This document shows, piece after piece, positions 17,107 through 25,817 of a stretch of DNA of 64,000 bases. The stretch is from Bacillota bacterium. Lineage in GTDB: Bacteria > Bacillota > Clostridia > Lachnospirales > Cellulosilyticaceae. The position numbers and the translations under genes are program-made. Below the pieces are notes generated by a model. That model was not told the DNA's origin. It saw only the letters and a list, made by a program, of their open reading frames with translations, and did no database searches. Where the stretch lies: positions 1 to 64,000 of the forward strand of contig JAEZJJ010000047.1 in the NCBI GenBank assembly GCA_023436395.1. Direction: 5' to 3'. Each line of letters opens with the position of its first letter. Position 1 is the first letter of the stretch.

Positions 17107-17850
17107 CTATTCCCATCTAAATATTTTCACTGCAACAATGCTACTTATAACAGCAATACCTATCATTAAAAGTAATGGAAATGCTAAATCTCCTATAGGT
17201 GTTCCTAAAGAATAGCCCTTAAGTAATTTAATGCCCTGAGTTAAAGGTAATACATTAGCTGCAGCTTGAAGAGGACTAGGTAATACCTCGTAAGGAATTG
17301 ATGAGCCAGATAAAAAGAACATTGGGAAGTACACTAAAGTGCATACTAAATTAGCTGTTTTTACTGTTGTGCATAAACTTGCTATAAGCATGCCCAATCC
17401 ATACATAGCTACCATCACTAGCATATAACTACCTATAAATCCCAAGATAGAGCCCTGAAGCTGATAGCCAAATCCAAAGTTCATCATTAGATATACTGCT
17501 ACTGCGGAAACTAATGCCATTAACATATTAATGACTACTTGTATTAATAATATCACAGCTGGGCTAACAGGTGTCACACAATAGTGCTTTAATATTTTTT
17601 TATCTCTATAGTCAGCTAAGGTAAGTGGAATTCCCATAAAAGCTGTAGCACAAATTCCTACTGTAATAAGCCCTGCAAAAGAACCTTGTACAAAAGTATA
17701 ATCAGCTCCTTCAAAAGCTGGTTTATCTCCACAAATCATCCCAATTAAAAGTGCAATTCCTACTGGCATTAGTACACCAAAGAAAATACCATCGATTCCT
17801 CTAAGTGCTACACATCCTTCTATTTTAAGTAATGTTAAAAATCGTTTCAT
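17107..17850 (-). CDS. ABC-2 type transporter permease
   Basis: 247 residues, six predicted transmembrane helices in the ABC-2 (drug/lipid export) pattern, with the LTLADYRDKKILKHYCVTPV coupling-helix region and a late PLTQGIKLLKGY segment. It pairs with the ATPase encoded immediately upstream; the two genes overlap by 4 nt, so translation is coupled. With the downstream MerR/GyrI regulator it forms an efflux operon, probably for a toxic hydrophobic compound. Confidence 0.87.
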   Translation of the reverse strand: MKRFLTLLKIEGCVALRGIDGIFFGVLMPVGIALLIGMICGDKPAFEGADYTFVQGSFAGLITVGICATAFMGIPLTLADYRDKKILKHYCVTPVSPAVILLIQVVINMLMALVSAVAVYLMMNFGFGYQLQGSILGFIGSYMLVMVAMYGLGMLIASLCTTVKTANLVCTLVYFPMFFLSGSSIPYEVLPSPLQAAANVLPLTQGIKLLKGYSLGTPIGDLAFPLLLMIGIAVISSIVAVKIFRWE

Positions 17851-18569
17851 CCCTCAATCTCCTCTCCCATATACCAAAGATAAGCTTCTTCTAATCTCTC
17901 ATACGGACTTTTTTCCACTACTTCTTTGACTGTACCACTGATGACTTCTTTTCCTTCTTGTATAATACAAATGCGATCACAAAGTGCTTCCACTTCATCC
18001 ATGTAGTGGGAAGTAAGTAAAACTGTCACACCTTTCTCCTTAAGTTCTCGTAGTTTCTTCCATACTTCTCTCCTAGCAGCTGTATCTAATCCTGTTGTAA
18101 GTTCATCTAAAAAAACAACTTCTGGTTGTGGAATTAATGCTAGAAGTACGGAGAGCTTCTGTTTTTCTCCTCCTGATAGAGTAGAGACATACTGTTTTTT
18201 AAACTCGTTTAAGGAAAATGCCTCTAATAGCTGTTTATAATCTGCTGGATTTTTATAAAGAGCTGCTGTTTCCTGGCAAAGCTCTTCTACCTTGATGCGG
18301 TCTTGGTAGCAAGACTGTTGAAGCTGAACGCCTACTCTTTCAAAAAGCTGTTTTCTAGACTTTGCGGCCTTTAACCCTAATACAGTAGCCTCTCCGCCGT
18401 CTAATTTCTTAAGTCCTAGAATGCAATTAATAGTAGTAGACTTGCCTGCTCCATTGTGCCCTAGGAGACCAAACACCTCCCCTTTTTTGACCTGAAAAGA
18501 TAAGTTGTCTACTGCCACTTTGTTTCCGTACTGCTTTCTTAGTCCCTTTACTTCGATTATTGTACTCAT
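17847..18569 (-). CDS. ABC transporter ATP-binding protein
   Basis: 240 residues with Walker A GHNGAGKST, the signature LSGGEKQKLS, Walker B VVFLDELTTGLD and the switch histidine in LLTSHYMDE. DEL replaces the commoner DEP but the catalytic glutamate is kept. Drug-exporter (DrrA/CcmA-like) subfamily. The start at 18569 is set by AAAGGAG six bases upstream; the open frame to 18584 is not used. First gene of the operon. Confidence 0.9.
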   Translation of the reverse strand: MSTIIEVKGLRKQYGNKVAVDNLSFQVKKGEVFGLLGHNGAGKSTTINCILGLKKLDGGEATVLGLKAAKSRKQLFERVGVQLQQSCYQDRIKVEELCQETAALYKNPADYKQLLEAFSLNEFKKQYVSTLSGGEKQKLSVLLALIPQPEVVFLDELTTGLDTAARREVWKKLRELKEKGVTVLLTSHYMDEVEALCDRICIIQEGKEVISGTVKEVVEKSPYERLEEAYLWYMGEEIEG

Positions 18570-18671
18570 TTTCTCTCCTTTCAAAGCTGTGACTTAAATC
18601 TAAAATCACTTTAAATGCTCCTGTAAGGGGAGAGTCAACTGTTTTATGAAAAATAAATTTCAATAAAAAAT

Positions 18672-18701
18672 AGAGATAACCTTTTCTTTAGGGCTATCTC
18701 T
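18672..18701 (-). terminator. Terminator after the nucleoside phosphorylase remnant
   Basis: 10-bp stem 18672-18681/18691-18701 with one mismatch; on the minus strand the arm is followed by ATTTTTTATT. It closes the gene at 18707-18994. Confidence 0.75.
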
Positions 18702-18706
18702 AAAAT

Positions 18707-18994
18707 CTATTTCTCTATAGCAATCGCTATGGCTAATTCCATGGCAAGCATAGCAATTCTGTCCTTTTCTAATGGGTTTGCCTCATTAGCCAAACTTCTT
18801 TTATCCCATACTTCACTATCTAGAAAACTTGTTCCCTCATCTCTAATTGCTTGATTAGGAATAATGATAGAACAATCATCTATGGAAGAGTCCCATACCC
18901 CGCAAGTCCCAAAAGGAAAATCCTCAATAGGTTTAATAATATCAAAGACATTAATCACTGCAACCTTATTATTATCAAATTCTTCAAGTATCAT
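18707..18994 (-). pseudogene. Shrunken nucleoside phosphorylase-like gene
   Basis: 95 residues where the family has about 250. It starts with MILEEFDNNKVAVINV and PIEDFP as uridine/purine phosphorylase-like proteins do, then jumps to CGVWDSSIDDCSIIIPNQAI and RDEGTSF, which resembles the central CGVLDxxIxxGxxIVPxxAIRDEGTS phosphate/base-binding block, then to an alanine-rich end. Everything between and the C-terminal third are gone. Frame, RBS (GGAGGGG) and terminator remain intact, so a small protein may still be made, but catalysis is unlikely. Confidence 0.6.
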
Positions 18995-19117
18995 GATACC
19001 CCTCCATTAATCCAATAGCTGTCCACTCTATTGAGCTACATAATAGGGTTATCCTTATATTTTTTACTTCTTATTTTAACAACAAGGTAACCATTATTCT
19101 AAATAATTAATAATAGT

Positions 19118-19146
19118 TTGACAACTTTTTATGTTAATGTTAATAT
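19118..19146 (+). promoter_or_regulatory. Sigma-A promoter of the acetyltransferase gene
   Basis: TTGACA at 19118-19123, a 17-bp spacer and TAATAT at 19141-19146; the ATG follows 32 nt later. Confidence 0.75.
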
Positions 19147-19178
19147 AGATAAAATTATTTTAATTGGGGGGGATTTCT

Positions 19179-19970
19179 ATGACTCGCAAGTTAACAGAAA
19201 GTGACCGTATTCAAACCTTAGATTTTCTCAGCATAGAGCCTGCTATTAATCTTTTTATAATAGGCGATATTGAGCAAAATGGTTTTGAGCAAAACTTCCA
19301 AGAGCTTTGGGGAGATTTTGATGAGCATAAAAATTTAATAGGTGTTCTCCTTCGCTATAATACATTTTATATTCCTTATTATAAAAACTCAGATTTTAAT
19401 CCATTACCTTTTATAGAAATTATTAAGGAGGACTTAAAACATACAGGATTATCCGGAAAAGAAAGTGTGGTTAATGTTTTTAAGCCTTACTTTGAAGCCT
19501 ATAACTTACACTGTACTTATTTCTGTGAACTTAGAACAGCTGAAAAATTACTTACCTATTCATTACCTATTAAAAGCGCTTTACCTGAAGATGCCACTCG
19601 CATCTGTGAGCTTGTCAATGAAATTGAAGAATTTAGTGATTCTACTTCTACTCCTCAAATTATAGAAGATGAGCTTCGTACAGGTGCTAGACGTGCCTAT
19701 TATATCGAATCGGAAGAAGGTGTGATTAAGAGTATCGTTCAAACCTCTGCAGAAAACTCTATGTCTGCTATGATTGTAGGGGTAGCCACACGTAAAGCTT
19801 ATCGTGGGCAGGGACTTATGACGGGTTGCCTTACCAAACTATGTAGAGATTTAATTGAAAAAGAGGGTAAATTACTTTGCTTATTCTATGATAATCCTGA
19901 AGCTGGAAAGATTTATCATAAGCTAGGATTTGAGTCTATTGATAAATGGACTATGCTTCTAAAAGGTTAG
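19179..19970 (+). CDS. GNAT-family acetyltransferase, two-domain
   Basis: 263 residues. The N-terminal half is a degenerate GNAT-like domain (residues 5-115); the C-terminal half (about 125-260) is an active-looking GNAT domain with VGVATRKAYRGQGLMTGCL as the acetyl-CoA loop and PEAGKIYHKLGF at the end. Similar proteins are annotated as FR47-like or predicted acetyltransferases. The GGGGGGA before the ATG at 19179 fixes the start. Stand-alone with its own promoter and terminator. Confidence 0.83.
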   Translation: MTRKLTESDRIQTLDFLSIEPAINLFIIGDIEQNGFEQNFQELWGDFDEHKNLIGVLLRYNTFYIPYYKNSDFNPLPFIEIIKEDLKHTGLSGKESVVNVFKPYFEAYNLHCTYFCELRTAEKLLTYSLPIKSALPEDATRICELVNEIEEFSDSTSTPQIIEDELRTGARRAYYIESEEGVIKSIVQTSAENSMSAMIVGVATRKAYRGQGLMTGCLTKLCRDLIEKEGKLLCLFYDNPEAGKIYHKLGFESIDKWTMLLKG

Positions 19971-20041
19971 TAGCTTTAAAATACTTTACAATAAACTTCA
20001 AGACAGGCAATAAATTTCTATTTATAGTAGTTGTAAATAAC

Positions 20042-20082
20042 AAAAATAGCTTACTAAGTATTATACATAGTAAGCTATTTTT
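20042..20082. terminator. Shared terminator between convergent genes
   Basis: 15-bp stem 20042-20056/20068-20082 with A-run and T-run on opposite sides; serves the acetyltransferase from the left and the ABC exporter operon from the right. Confidence 0.85.
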
Positions 20083-20107
20083 TGCTGCGCACTCTTAAAT
20101 CTGCCTT

Positions 20108-22009
20108 TTAACAACTTATTTCTTCTTGATAATAATAAGCCTGTTTTTCAAACATCTTAGCATATTCTCCCTGTAAAGCCATCAGTTCATCATGAGTGCC
20201 TTGCTCTATAATCTCGCCATGTTCAAACATATAGATGCGGTCTGCTTCTCTAGTGGTTGAAAGCCTATGTGAGATAAAAATAATAGTCGCATCCTTTGCT
20301 GCTTTCATCATATTTCGGTTAAGCTTATACTCTGCAAAAGGATCTAAGGCACTAGAAGGTTCATCTAAGATAGCTATGGCAAGTTTCCCTGTTTTAGCAA
20401 ACATTCTAGCTATGGCTACCTTTTGTGCTTCACCACCTGATAGCATGGTTCCTTCATCAGAGAATTCTCTAGTCATTTCTGTCTTTAACCCTTTAGGTAA
20501 TCTTTCCAGCTTAGCTCCAAAATCAGCCAGGTTTAAAGCCTTTTTAATACGTTCTTCATCTAGAGAAATATCATCCATGCAAACATTTTCTTCTAGAGTA
20601 GCACCATAAAGTTGATAATCTTGGAATACCGCTCCAAAGATATCTCTATAAGCTTTAGTTGAAAAATTACGAATATCCTCTCCTCCATAACAAATGGACC
20701 CTTCGCTCACATCATATAAGCGCATTAAAAGTTTCACAAACGTTGTCTTTCCTGCTCCATTTTCACCTACTATGGCTACTTTTTCTCCTGGCTTAATGGT
20801 CATTTGAATATGCTTAAGGGTATCTTCACTAGCCCCTTCATATCGAAAGCTCATATCTTTAATTTCAAGCACACTCTTTTCTTCTGGTACTTCTTTATTT
20901 CCCTTGTGTCCTTCAATATTAATATCATATTCTATGAAACGTATGAAACGTTCTGCAAACTGCCCTACCTTTTGAAGCTCTATCATAGCATAGTTAAGGG
21001 AATCCAATTGATATCCAACCGTACTTTGCGCATTATTCATAGCAGCTACGTCACCTAACCCTATTCCCAGCTTAACTAACGCCAAGTATCCTAAGTACAT
21101 AGGCACACAAAAGAAAGATAAGAAAGTAAACACAAAAATCCAATTGATTAAAGACAAAATAGCAACCTTAACCCCTGCTACTTTAGCTTTTGATATAATA
21201 TCTCCTATTGCTTCTTCAAACTGCTTACGAAGAGGAATTTCTATCTTTGAAAGCTTAATCTCCTTAGCATATTCTGGTTGATAAAAAATACGCTTAGAGT
21301 AGTCTGCTTTTCTCATAACCCTCTTTCTTTCCATTTTATAATTATACTCAATTTTAGCAATGCTAAAGCGTGTCACTATATTAATGAGGAAACCTAGAAT
21401 AGGGAAAATAGCTATGATAGGATTAATGGCCATGATAAGTCCACCCAAGGTCAAAATAGTAGCTATATGCCCAAACATCCATGCCACACTTAAAACACCA
21501 TAAGCAATCATCTCTTCAGACTGAGATGCTGCAATAACAAAGTCATCAAAATACTCTTTATGATCATAACAGATTAGATCAACATCTGCCACCTTACGTA
21601 TAAAGTTTTCTTGAAGCTTACCTGTCATTTTTACAAATTTGGCTCTTGCCCAATTGTCAGTTAGTACTCCTATGGCTTGACCTATTCCCATAACTAATAT
21701 TCCTACTACTATAATAATAAGTGTAACCTTTAGATCTATAGCCTTATCTGAAAGCATATCTATAAAGATTTTAAGGAATAGGGTGCCAAATAGTGCATTA
21801 ATAATACCACAAATAATATAAGAACCTATTACTAAGAACACCAATGCTCTATCTATTTTTAATGCATACCTTACTACATAAAGTACATTGCTAATAATGT
21901 GCCTCATCGTTAATTTATCTTGCTTCTTCTTATCTTTATTATTATTCTTTGATTCTATCTGTTTCCTACTTGTGTTATTTTTGATTTCATTATCTTTACT
22001 TTTAGGCAT
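20108..22009 (-). CDS. ABC exporter half-transporter, second subunit
   Basis: 633 residues: a charged N-terminal 45 residues, a six-helix exporter membrane domain (about 55-350) and an ATPase domain with Walker A GENGAGKTTF, signature LSGGEAQKVAIARMF, Walker B AILDEPSSALD and the H-loop FISHRLST. The start at 22009 has GGGAGG nine bases upstream and overlaps the preceding gene by 8 nt, showing translational coupling. With its partner it should form a heterodimeric exporter; both ATP sites look canonical. Substrate unknown; no peptide precursor or peptidase domain is visible. Confidence 0.88.
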   Translation of the reverse strand: MPKSKDNEIKNNTSRKQIESKNNNKDKKKQDKLTMRHIISNVLYVVRYALKIDRALVFLVIGSYIICGIINALFGTLFLKIFIDMLSDKAIDLKVTLIIIVVGILVMGIGQAIGVLTDNWARAKFVKMTGKLQENFIRKVADVDLICYDHKEYFDDFVIAASQSEEMIAYGVLSVAWMFGHIATILTLGGLIMAINPIIAIFPILGFLINIVTRFSIAKIEYNYKMERKRVMRKADYSKRIFYQPEYAKEIKLSKIEIPLRKQFEEAIGDIISKAKVAGVKVAILSLINWIFVFTFLSFFCVPMYLGYLALVKLGIGLGDVAAMNNAQSTVGYQLDSLNYAMIELQKVGQFAERFIRFIEYDINIEGHKGNKEVPEEKSVLEIKDMSFRYEGASEDTLKHIQMTIKPGEKVAIVGENGAGKTTFVKLLMRLYDVSEGSICYGGEDIRNFSTKAYRDIFGAVFQDYQLYGATLEENVCMDDISLDEERIKKALNLADFGAKLERLPKGLKTEMTREFSDEGTMLSGGEAQKVAIARMFAKTGKLAIAILDEPSSALDPFAEYKLNRNMMKAAKDATIIFISHRLSTTREADRIYMFEHGEIIEQGTHDELMALQGEYAKMFEKQAYYYQEEISC

Positions 22010-23837
22010 GAAGGACCACCTCCCTTCTCCCATTGTCTTGATAATTCTTTGCTTGCAGTTTAAACATAGCAGCATAGCTTCCATCTATTTCCATAAGCTC
22101 ATCATGAGTGCCACTTTCTTTAATTTGGCCATGTTCTAAGAAATAAATCTTATCCGCAATACGTGCTGAAGAAAGCCTATGAGAAATGAAAAATACAGTT
22201 TTTCCTTCTGATACTTGTAGCATATTGTTATACATGTTATATTCTGCAATAGGGTCTAGTGCACTGGAAGGTTCATCTAGAATAACAATATCTGGATTCT
22301 TAGCGAATACTCTTGCAATGGCTATTTTCTGCGCTTGCCCCCCTGAACACACAAACCCTTGGTCATCAAATTCTTTTGTCACCATGGTATCTATACCCTT
22401 TTCTAGGGTAGCTAACTTATCGCCAAACTGGGCCTTTATAAGTGAACTTACTACTAATGCTCTTTCTTCTTCTGTTTCTGGTGTCTTCATCAGTACATTT
22501 TCACTTAAAGGTAAGGCAAATATCTGCAAGTCTTGAAATACTGTTCCAAAATGTCTATGATAATTTTCTGGCTCAAACTCATTAATGTTGTAGCCATTTG
22601 CTTTAATCTCTCCCTCTGTAACAGGATATAATCCCATTAATAGTTTAATTAGAGTAGTTTTACCTGCCCCATTCTCACCTACTAATGCAATACGTTCTCC
22701 CTTTTTAATGAATAGAGATAAATCATTAATAACAGGTGCTTTAGCCCCTTCATAAGTAAAACTAACATGGTTAAATTCAATATCTCCAAGAACTCCCTCT
22801 ACTTTTCTATCTCCCTTGTATGTGCTGGCAGATTCATACTCTAGGAAGTCCTTTAAGTTATTCATATAGAGGCAGTATTTGCCCCCCTCAATACTTTTTA
22901 CCACTGCATCTTTAACTTTCCAAGCTACAAACCCTATTGAAGCTAACATAGCTACATAAACTCCTATTTTACTAGTATCTGTCATTTTAACCACAAAGGT
23001 AATATAGATATAAGAGCTAAAGTAAGTCAATCCAAAAAAGACAACTGTATTTAAAAATTGATAAAGCATTATCTTTTTACGGTATTTCACATTAATAGCA
23101 TATCGACTCTTGTAGCCTTCAACATGCTTCTTAAATAAGATATTCTTAATACCATATAAACGAATTTCTCCAGCATACTTCTTTTCATAAAAGACACGTT
23201 TCACATAGTCTGTAGTACGCCTATCTGGTGTTTCCATTTGCCTAAGCTCAAAATGCATTTTATTTTCTTTATCCCCACAAACTAAAGAACCAATGACTGG
23301 TGGAAAAATGAAAAGAATAAGCCAAGGATCTACTGTTGCAATAATACCCAGGGCACAAATGACAGAGAGAATAAGACCTAAAGCTTGAGCTACATTAGCT
23401 AAGCCATCCATAGCCTTATTAAGACACTCATCTAAAGCCCTTGAAAACTTATTATAGAAATCAGGTTGTTCATATCTAGTAAGTTCAATAGATGTGGCCT
23501 TTGTAATCACCTGATCAAATATGTAGCGATATACTTTAGGTGTTTTTAATCTAATGTAATAGGCATGTCCTGCAGAAGCTACATGAATAATAATGTGTAA
23601 GCTGCAGAAAAATATAATGAGTTTTACCAGTTCACTATAAGGTGCCTTAGTGCCAATACAGTCATAAATAGCTTTTGTCATATAAACAAAGAAAAAAGCA
23701 TTAAATACTTCTTCTGTACAATTCTTATAGAAGGTATAAATAATGCACCCTTTATCTGCATGCCAAATGGTTTTTATAGTATATCCCATACTTTGCCACA
23801 CAGACATCTCCTCATTTGATTGGTGTTTTTCTCCCAA
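22002..23837 (-). CDS. ABC exporter half-transporter, first subunit
   Basis: About 611 residues with six membrane helices and an ATPase domain (Walker A GENGAGKTTL, signature CSGGQAQKIAIARVF, Walker B VILDEPSSALD, H-loop FISHRLSS). The open frame reaches an ATG at 23903 that has no ribosome binding site. A TTG at 23837 sits nine bases after GGAGG and begins MGEKHQSNEEMSVWQ, which I take as the real start. It overlaps the partner gene, giving a two-gene exporter operon. Confidence 0.85.
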   Translation of the reverse strand: MGEKHQSNEEMSVWQSMGYTIKTIWHADKGCIIYTFYKNCTEEVFNAFFFVYMTKAIYDCIGTKAPYSELVKLIIFFCSLHIIIHVASAGHAYYIRLKTPKVYRYIFDQVITKATSIELTRYEQPDFYNKFSRALDECLNKAMDGLANVAQALGLILSVICALGIIATVDPWLILFIFPPVIGSLVCGDKENKMHFELRQMETPDRRTTDYVKRVFYEKKYAGEIRLYGIKNILFKKHVEGYKSRYAINVKYRKKIMLYQFLNTVVFFGLTYFSSYIYITFVVKMTDTSKIGVYVAMLASIGFVAWKVKDAVVKSIEGGKYCLYMNNLKDFLEYESASTYKGDRKVEGVLGDIEFNHVSFTYEGAKAPVINDLSLFIKKGERIALVGENGAGKTTLIKLLMGLYPVTEGEIKANGYNINEFEPENYHRHFGTVFQDLQIFALPLSENVLMKTPETEEERALVVSSLIKAQFGDKLATLEKGIDTMVTKEFDDQGFVCSGGQAQKIAIARVFAKNPDIVILDEPSSALDPIAEYNMYNNMLQVSEGKTVFFISHRLSSARIADKIYFLEHGQIKESGTHDELMEIDGSYAAMFKLQAKNYQDNGRREVVLHA

Positions 23838-24276
23838 TTCTACTCCCCCTCCAGTATCTTGTTTCTTTATTGCATAGTAGCAGGTTAAACTTGACAATAG
23901 CATGTCATATTAATGTGCTATTCAATCCAATATATTTCTCCATTTCTATTGCTAAATACACGTGTTCATCATTATACCATAGACAATAAATTTTTAATAT
24001 GTTAAAAATTTATTTTATTCTGTCTATTTAAAAGCAATTTTAATCTTACATTATTACCTTATTTCTATTTGCCCCCTAATAAGTTACTTTCATTTTCACT
24101 TACTTAATCATTTAATCCACCCCTAGATTGCAATACCAAATTACTTTGCTTATCATTTTAGTTCTAAAACTCACAGAAATTTTTACATTATTTTTAATTA
24201 TGTAAAATAATAATACTTTTTATGATATAATCATCTTTGTAACTCTACATTTTACTACAAAAAGAAGGTAGTCTTT
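23838..24276. promoter_or_regulatory. Divergent promoter region between ABC exporter and first MATE gene
   Basis: On the minus strand TGGTATAAT (complement of 23971-23979) is an extended -10 element for the exporter operon, leaving a leader of about 135 nt. On the plus strand TATAAT at 24226-24231 serves the MATE gene, with an inverted repeat TTTTACAT/ATGTAAAA at 24181-24188/24200-24207 overlapping the -35 position. The middle 24000-24170 is plain AT-rich sequence. Confidence 0.6.
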
Positions 24277-25638
24277 ATGAAAAATAAATGTTATGAAATG
24301 GACATGTGTAATGGTCCATTGGTAAAAAAAATCTTAGTTTTTTCTATTCCACTTATGTGTTCTAGCATCTTGCAGCTTTTATTTAATGCGGTTGATATGA
24401 TCGTAGTAGGTCAATACTCCGGCAAAGAGGCATTAGCGGCTGTAGGTTCAACTACGCCACTTATTAATCTATTAGTCAATGTGTTTATTGGTCTATCCGT
24501 TGGTGCCAATGTCCTTACTGCTAAGGCCTATGGTGCACGAAATGATCGTGATTTAGATGAGACATTACATACCTCTATCCTTTTAAGTGTAATCTGTGGT
24601 TTTTGTTTAAGCTTTATGGGTATTCTCCTAACTAAACCCTTACTTACATTAATGGGTACTCCTAGTGAAATATTGGAACTTTCTAGTTTATATATGAAGA
24701 TTTATTTTTTGGGTATGCCTGCCATGCTCCTATTTAATTTCGGAAGCTCTATTTTACGTGCTATGGGTGATACCAAAAGACCTCTTTATTTTTTACTTAT
24801 AGCTGGTATTATAAATGCCCTACTAAGCCTCTTATTTGTTATTTATCTTAAAATGGGGGTAGCTGGAGTAGCCTTAGGTACTATCATTTCCCAATGTATT
24901 TCTGCTGTGCTTATTGTGCTTTGTTTGATGCATGTTGATGGATATTGTAAACTCGTTCTTTCAAAGTTACATATCAATAAATCTGTATTCCTTAAGATTA
25001 TGCGTATTGGTTTGCCTGCTGGTTTCCATGGTGCCATTTTCTCTATTTCTAACGTACTAGTTCAGTCTTCCATCAACTCCTTTGGCCCTGTATGTATGGC
25101 TGGGAATGCTGCCACAGCTAATTTAGAAGGTTTTGTAATTACTTCCATGAATGCTTTTCATCAAACGGCCCTTAGTTTTACTGGGCAAAATATGGGTGGT
25201 AAGAAATATGATCGGATTAATCCCATCTTACGTACTTGCCTAGTGAGTGTATTTATTGTAGGGAGCCTTATATGCCTACTCTTTTACTTATTGAGATATC
25301 CTTTACTAGGGCTCTATTCAGACGAACCAGAAGTTATTCAATATGGTATTAGTCGTATGAAAATCATGTTCTCTACCTATTTCTTAGGTGGTATTATGGA
25401 AGTATTAGTTGGAAGTCTTAGAGGTTTAGGTTATTCTGTTCTTCCAATGATTGTTTCCTTATTGGGAGCTTGTGGCTTACGTATACTATGGATTTTTACA
25501 GTGTTTAGGATGTTTCCAACTCTTCCTATCTTATATATTTCTTATCCAGTATCTTGGGCCATCACACTTACTGCACACTTTATATGCTTTCACCTCTTAT
25601 TTAATAAACCCTATAAGAAATCTATCATCTTAAAATAA
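24277..25638 (+). CDS. MATE-family multidrug/Na+ antiporter (tandem copy 1)
   Basis: 453 residues, twelve transmembrane helices in two homologous halves, with the MATE hallmarks PLMCSSILQLLFNAVDMIVV and LLTLMGTPSEI in the first half and PAGFHGAIFSISNVLVQSSI in the second. Prokaryotic DinF/NorM-like exporters of cationic drugs or metabolites using an Na+ or H+ gradient. It begins with the conspicuous CYEMDMCNGPLVKKILVFS, shared with copy 2. The upstream region is duplicated too, so each copy keeps its own promoter. Confidence 0.9.
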   Translation: MKNKCYEMDMCNGPLVKKILVFSIPLMCSSILQLLFNAVDMIVVGQYSGKEALAAVGSTTPLINLLVNVFIGLSVGANVLTAKAYGARNDRDLDETLHTSILLSVICGFCLSFMGILLTKPLLTLMGTPSEILELSSLYMKIYFLGMPAMLLFNFGSSILRAMGDTKRPLYFLLIAGIINALLSLLFVIYLKMGVAGVALGTIISQCISAVLIVLCLMHVDGYCKLVLSKLHINKSVFLKIMRIGLPAGFHGAIFSISNVLVQSSINSFGPVCMAGNAATANLEGFVITSMNAFHQTALSFTGQNMGGKKYDRINPILRTCLVSVFIVGSLICLLFYLLRYPLLGLYSDEPEVIQYGISRMKIMFSTYFLGGIMEVLVGSLRGLGYSVLPMIVSLLGACGLRILWIFTVFRMFPTLPILYISYPVSWAITLTAHFICFHLLFNKPYKKSIILK

Positions 25639-25817
25639 TTCTTTATACTCATACGTTTTTTACTGATATATGCATCTCCACTTATTATTTTATCATTCTC
25701 AAATTCAAAGTACGCAGAAATTTTTACATTATTTTTTAATTATGTAAAATAATAATCTATTTTGTGTTATAATCATCTTTGTAACTCTATATTTTCAGCA
25801 AAAAGAAGGTCGTTTAT
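25639..25817 (+). promoter_or_regulatory. Duplicated promoter and candidate operator of MATE copy 2
   Basis: The last 100 bp match 24170-24276 closely: inverted repeat TTTTACAT/ATGTAAAA at 25722-25729/25742-25749, TATAAT at 25768-25773, and AAGAAGG before the start. Arms and spacing of the repeat are preserved apart from one extra T in the spacer. Confidence 0.65.

Noticed and set aside
21888..22536. + strand frames opposite the ABC exporter genes
   Set aside because: Antisense to conserved ATPase motifs; no RBS.
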